Assembly: GCF_011386835.1 (NCBI RefSeq)
Contig: NC_088801.1
Span: 15,672,824-15,736,823, forward strand
Direction: 5' to 3'
DNA from: Chrysemys picta bellii
Lineage: Eukaryota > Chordata > Testudines > Emydidae
Length of the DNA: 64,000 nt
Shown here: in pieces, positions 54,101 through 60,100 of the stretch
Layout of the letters: every line of letters begins with the position of its first letter
How positions within the stretch are numbered: the stretch's first letter is position 1
Notes under the pieces: model-generated
What the model saw: only the letters and a program-made list of their open reading frames with translations
Database searches by the model: none
Told to the model about the DNA's origin: nothing
Position numbers and translations under genes: made by a program

Positions 54101-57100
54101 TTGCATTTTCCACAAATTTAAAATCATATCCTCTTTTCAGTTTTACAGACTAAAATGGATTTTAGATCTGGATAAGGTTTTTTTATTCTGGGATCAAGCT
54201 ACTAGATATCTATGTGGATTCACTCAATAGCTGCTAGAACTGTTAAAACATGTCTTATTAGAATCATTCATGGCTTACTATTGAGCCTGTGTTTCACACA
54301 GAAATAAATGTAGTTCTCCTTAAAATAGCATCCCTAAAGTAATCTTGTGCTGGATAATCATCTTGTTGAAAAAAGGATACAGATAATTTAAGGTAAATGG
54401 TAGGGAGCTAGGGAAGAACAAATCTTCATTGGATTTCTTCCCAATTTTTTTTTTTAGGGTGTGGGGAAGAGTCCCTCCCTTCTCCCCCCTCCCCCCCGAA
54501 GAACAGGTCATATGCCAAGGTCATAAAGACTGAGGATCCACAGGAAGTCAAGACCCTGTGTGTGATGTGCTGTACTTCAATCCACGGCCGCTCCAGAGCT
54601 CCATTACAGGATCTTCCCATCTCCATTCTCTGGCAACATATCCCCAGTAGAGCTTCTCATGGTGGTGACCATCACCAGAGTCTCCTTACTCTCTTCAGGT
54701 GGGTTGTGTGTGGGGGAAAGGAGTCAGAAAGTTGAGTAATGTTAAGTTTGGGCTCCGCAGGGCCAGTGGGTAAAGGCTGTAAACCCCCTTAATCCTGCCC
54801 TACTCCCACCTTGCCCCACCCCTCTCCACTGTGCAGATTCCAGGACCCACAGAGAGTTTTGCAAGGAGCCCCAGGGAAGCAGAAGAAGAGGCAACGCTGC
54901 TGCAGAGGACTTCCTGTTCATGCAGAATGGGCAAAATTATTTGTGGGTCAAGAAAAAATGATCAAACCCACAATTTTTACCACTTCTAGTTAAAAACTAG
55001 CTTGTGTACGCTTGGCTCATTGTAGGAATATTTACAGATCCAGTGTGGTCTTTAAAACATGCCTCGCTGAAATACCAACACACATTTTCTTTGGAAACTG
55101 CACTTATCTCATCACATTTCTAGCCCAAACCTGATGTCCGCCCATATCTAAGTGGTGCAGGACAGGAGACAAGTGTATGTGTGAACCAATGATAGGCAAA
55201 CATGAAATTTAGAGGATCACTTCGGTTGAGTCTCTAGATGTTCATGTGTCCGCAAAATTAGGGACTGATCTTTGAAATACAAAAGAACATGGGTAACTTT
55301 CCTCATCTGAGTAGGTTCCATTAACTGCAGAGGGATGACTCATGTGAGTTATGGTGCATAGGTGTGTAACTGAAGGTTTTGAGGGGAAATATTTTGTGTG
55401 AGATTTTGAGTCCTTTCAGCTTCCAGTGAGGTCAGAAATGCCACCAGAATGGCTTTCCCACACCTCCACTTCTGGCAAGAACTGGGAATTGAAACAGCAG
55501 TGACAATGAAAAATATATACAAAAACTTTACACTGGGTGTTTTTGTTTGTTTGTGTGTTTTAAATTAAAAAATGGTTCACTCTACCTCTTTGTCAATGGA
55601 TTATACCATCCATTATATGCTCCTAGGTGGAAAATGTAATGCACATTTAATTCCAGGCATGTCAACCCTACAGATGTCCTAATTCTGTTACCCTTACTCG
55701 TACTTACTCCTTTACACTCCACAGGATTATTGCCTTGAGTAATTACTACTGTGCGTGAGTAAGGATTGCAGAGTCAGATCCCAAGTGAGCAGGTCACAGT
55801 TTCTGCATGATGTAAAGTGAAATCCTGTGTTAAACAACTTTTATCTATCCATGTTGCCTAACCACAAGCTTAATTAATAAATGATGTTTAACTGGAAGCT
55901 AAATTGTTACTGAATAGACAAATTAAATGAAGATAATGTTTTTCATTAATGAGATTACTGAAATAATATTGTGCATCTCTTTTGTGCTGAATTGCTAATG
56001 CTTTGAGATTTTTCACTTCTTTGTAGTGCTATTTTTTTTATTTTAAAGAGTTCCTTGTATATTTTTTCTTGGTTGATTAATTGCTTTTAGCCATCAAAGC
56101 TGACAGAATTGTGTGACTGGTGCTCCTAGGTGCTATACTACAAATACTAAATAATAATCATAATTACCATCCTAGAATGCTGTTTCTTAAGAAAATCATA
56201 GGTATTTTTAAGGTCTGATCTTACTTCCTTTAAAGATAATGGGTCAACTCCAATTGATTTCAATTGGAGAAGAGTCAAGGTTAAAATTTTCAAGACTACT
56301 TAAGTGACTTAGGAAAATCAATGGGACTAAGGCCTGGTCCCCACTTACCCCCCACTTTGGACTAAGGTACGCAAATTCAGCTACATTAATAACGTAGCTG
56401 AATTCGAAGTACCTTAGTCCGAACTTACCGCGGGTCCAGACGCGGCCGGGAGGCTCCCCCGTCGATGCCGCATACTCCTCTCGCCGAGCTGGAGTACCGG
56501 CGTCGACGGCGAGCACTTCCGGGATCGATCCCAGAACATCGATTGCCTGCCGCCGGACCCTCCGGTAAGTGTAGACGTACCCTTAGACTTCTGCGTGCCC
56601 AAGTCATTTATGAAAATGGGACTTAAACGCTTTTGAAAATCATACCCAAATCTTTAATCTATACACTGAACTATTGCTACTTTCTTCAAGTTTTGAATGT
56701 TTAAGATTTTTTTATGAGAATCCCTTCCTACTGCACATTACGCTGTTTTGGTGTTTCAGCAATCACTGTATGTCCTTCAAAGAAGCCAGCTCCCATTCTG
56801 CATATTTGCATATTACTGCATAGAATTCAACAAGGAGAGGCCAAAACCAAACTAACAAAGAAAATCTTCCCCTTTAAGAAGGCTTCCAAATTAATGCCCT
56901 TGGTTTTCTTATTTTTCTAGGAGGCAGATAAGCTTTCTCCATTTCCCTTAGGCATCAGATTGGGGAAGCAGCAGCTTAACCAAGTTTCTAAGGCTTTTAC
57001 CTAAGTGAAACCAAACTCATAGTCAGAAAACAAAGTCACTAAGGCCTAGGTCAAGCTAGTGTCCTGAAGTCAGAGTGGGCCTGCAGCCCATAGCAACCAG

Positions 57101-60100
57101 CATGGCTTCCAGTTTTTTCTCTCTCCTCCTCAGCTTCCTTTTCCTGTTTATATATAGTGTTGCCCCCAGGGTGAGCTAGGGTGCCTCTTGATTGTGCCCA
57201 GGCTCTTTTGACTGTAAGCTGCAGATTGTCCCTTAAAGGGGCCATAGACCCTGCCACAGTTACTTACATTTTGTTGCCTCTCACAGAGTTAAAAAATAAG
57301 CCAGTATATATATATATATATAAAGCATAAAGCCTGCTTATAGGCGAGGGGAATCAGGACTATAATGTCTTTTCTATATATCATATCCTAGTATGTTCTT
57401 TTTCAGCCTGTCTGTATATTGAACTTAAGCAATACACGTGAGATACAGATAAAGTAGTATGGTAGCTGGAGCCCAGCAAAGAGGCTCCCACGGGTTTAGG
57501 AACTCAATATATGGAGTTAACAAAGGTAAGCGAATATGGAAACTTTGAGCAGGGGAACCTTGAGGTAGCAGGATAGGGTTTATGGAGAGTAAACAGGAAA
57601 TTAGGAGGATTCTAATTCTGGTATCAGAGAGTCTCATGTTTAGACCTGCAGATCTCTCCTCATCACAAAAGATGGGCGCTCCTTATCCACATTTTTGAAC
57701 CTCACTGAAAGGTTTGGTTCTGTTCAGTTTAAAGACTTGGGGAAGGTTCATATCACGGCTTATTTTATCCAACCAAGGCCTCTCACCTGTGTTAATAATA
57801 CCATCGTTTGATGAAAAGTAGCAGTCAGATACTCTGATACTCTGTATTATCAGAAAACTGTTATGCTTTATCCATCTATATAAATGCAGCTAAACACTCA
57901 CTGCTGCCTGCAGCTACTCTGTGCTCTTCAAAGGCAATTCTGGCAGCATTTTTTCTTGACTCCTTCTGATCATTTCATTCTTCATTCAAAAGCTGTAGCG
58001 TTTACCAATCATAAATTAGCATGAAACAGACTGTATGTCCCATCCTGACCTAATGGTTTCTGTCTAGCAAAAAGCTTTATAACCCTATTTGAAATAGCAT
58101 AACTCTGAATGTTATTCCCCGTACTGCCACATCAACACAAGCAGCTTCTTTTACTATGTAGAAACAGTCCTTCAGTAATGCAGAATGCTATCAGTCGGTT
58201 CATTGAACCGTGCACAAGGGCTGTAGATTGCACTTAGACTTTACTTACCTTAGGATATGGATAGTGCTTTCCTTTGGGATACAGACCTCCAGTAAACCGA
58301 GGAATAACCATGTTTGGTACCAAAGTGTCATTTATCATCAGGAATGCCAACCTTTCTCCATCCGGGGACCACCAGTGGGCAACGTGAGAGTGAAGAAGCT
58401 CCTCTGAAACAGATGCATATTCTTGGAAATTCATAGAAGTAACTGTTGTGTGATTCAGATTACCAACTCATTCATTTACATTTGATATCATTTCTATGCT
58501 TTGTTGCAATGCAGCTGTTGTAATTATAAAGAAATATTGAACATTATCCTGGACTGAATTGCCTGAATATTAAGGTCCATTATAAGCTAAATTATGAGTT
58601 TTTACTCAGACAAGAATTCCCAATTATATCAATGGAATTACCTGCATAAGTGAGATGATTATTATTTCCTTATGTTTAGTCCTAATATCATTCTATCCAT
58701 TTTTAAATTCTTTTTGTAAATGATTTGCATCAATAGAATTGAAAGGCATTTAAAGGCATTTTTAGCACTAGTATCATTCTATCCAGTTATTTATGTTTTA
58801 TTCTTTAATTTGGGGACAACCTTCAGTTTTATTGAATCTCATTTTGCATGAAATTTTGATTTGGGGGGAGTATTCTGTTTTGGAATAGATTTCTTTCTTT
58901 CTTTTTTTAAATTCCCAAATTCCCAGCCAAATGAAAAATCCAGTTCCTGCCCAGCACTAGATCTGACTAATTTAGCTCTTACTTTTAGTCTGTGATCAGA
59001 CTTTGATTTTGTTTAACTAGCTAATTTACTATTTGTACTTTTTCAGCAAACACTGTGTTGTACACAAAATTCAGCTGTGTGTCTGGAAACCAAAATGTGG
59101 AGCATTCACAAGCTGTCCACTCAGAATATTTACTAATTGCTGTTCACTTGTGATAGAATATTCTGTAACTCAGGCAATCTTTCTGCTCCCTGCCTGGATA
59201 ACTGAAACCTTTTTACACAGGAAAACAACAGATAATGAATGATGAACATTCATATAGAAAACATTTTTGTTTGTTCTAAAACACCAGTGTTTGCATTTAA
59301 ATAAGGATATTCACACAAAGAATAGACACTCCCAAATATTTCTGTAAACCAAAGCCCAAATACTTCTGTAAACCAATGCCCAGGAACATGAGTATTTGTG
59401 AATTGCAAGTGAAAAAGTCACAAAAATAAGGTCAAAATGAGCGGCTATTAAATTCATCTGGATGTCCATTAATATAATTGTGCAGTATTCAATCAGCTAT
59501 ATGCCTGATGCCACCACGCAATATTTCATCTATATCTACTGCTTGCAGAGTACTGCTTAAATTAACAAGTTACCTAGGAAAGAAGAAAAGAGTCAGAATG
59601 TCACAATATGCTCTGGGGATTTGTGCCTAGAAAAACCCCCATGTGCACCCCCTCCTCATAACTGTTAAAGAGATGGTGTGTGTGGCAGAGGGAAACAGCT
59701 TCTTCCATTCCACCATAGCCTATTCCTAGGAATCCATGGAGACCGCTCTCTGGGAGCAGGACCTGCATCAGAGCTATGGGGCAGGGACTGGACATCCTGA
59801 GAATGGGTGGAATCGCTTGAGAGTGGCCACACAGAACTCACAGGCCCCCAAGGCTGTATAACCTTTGCTGGATATAACCTGATCCACAGAGCCCCCTCCG
59901 TGATGGGGGAGCCCCTCACAAAGTGGCTTCCAGTGGCTGTTCTGACAGGGATTAACAAGGAGCAACTGAAACGGTAAACTGGAAATACAGGACCTCTGCA
60001 TTAGTGTGTCTAGCTTCCTTCATAGAGGAAAAGGCATGGCCTTGCTGAAAATCAACCTCCATGATTTTTGGAGAGGTTAATGGGCCTGATTTCCAACCCT

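Larger units (their letters stand above)
52720..58248 (-). other. DPP10: DPP10 intron, 5.5 kb
   Basis: Holds TIR elements at 53134 and 56328 and an L2/MIR-tail-like repeat at 53850. The rest is unremarkable. Confidence 0.9.
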
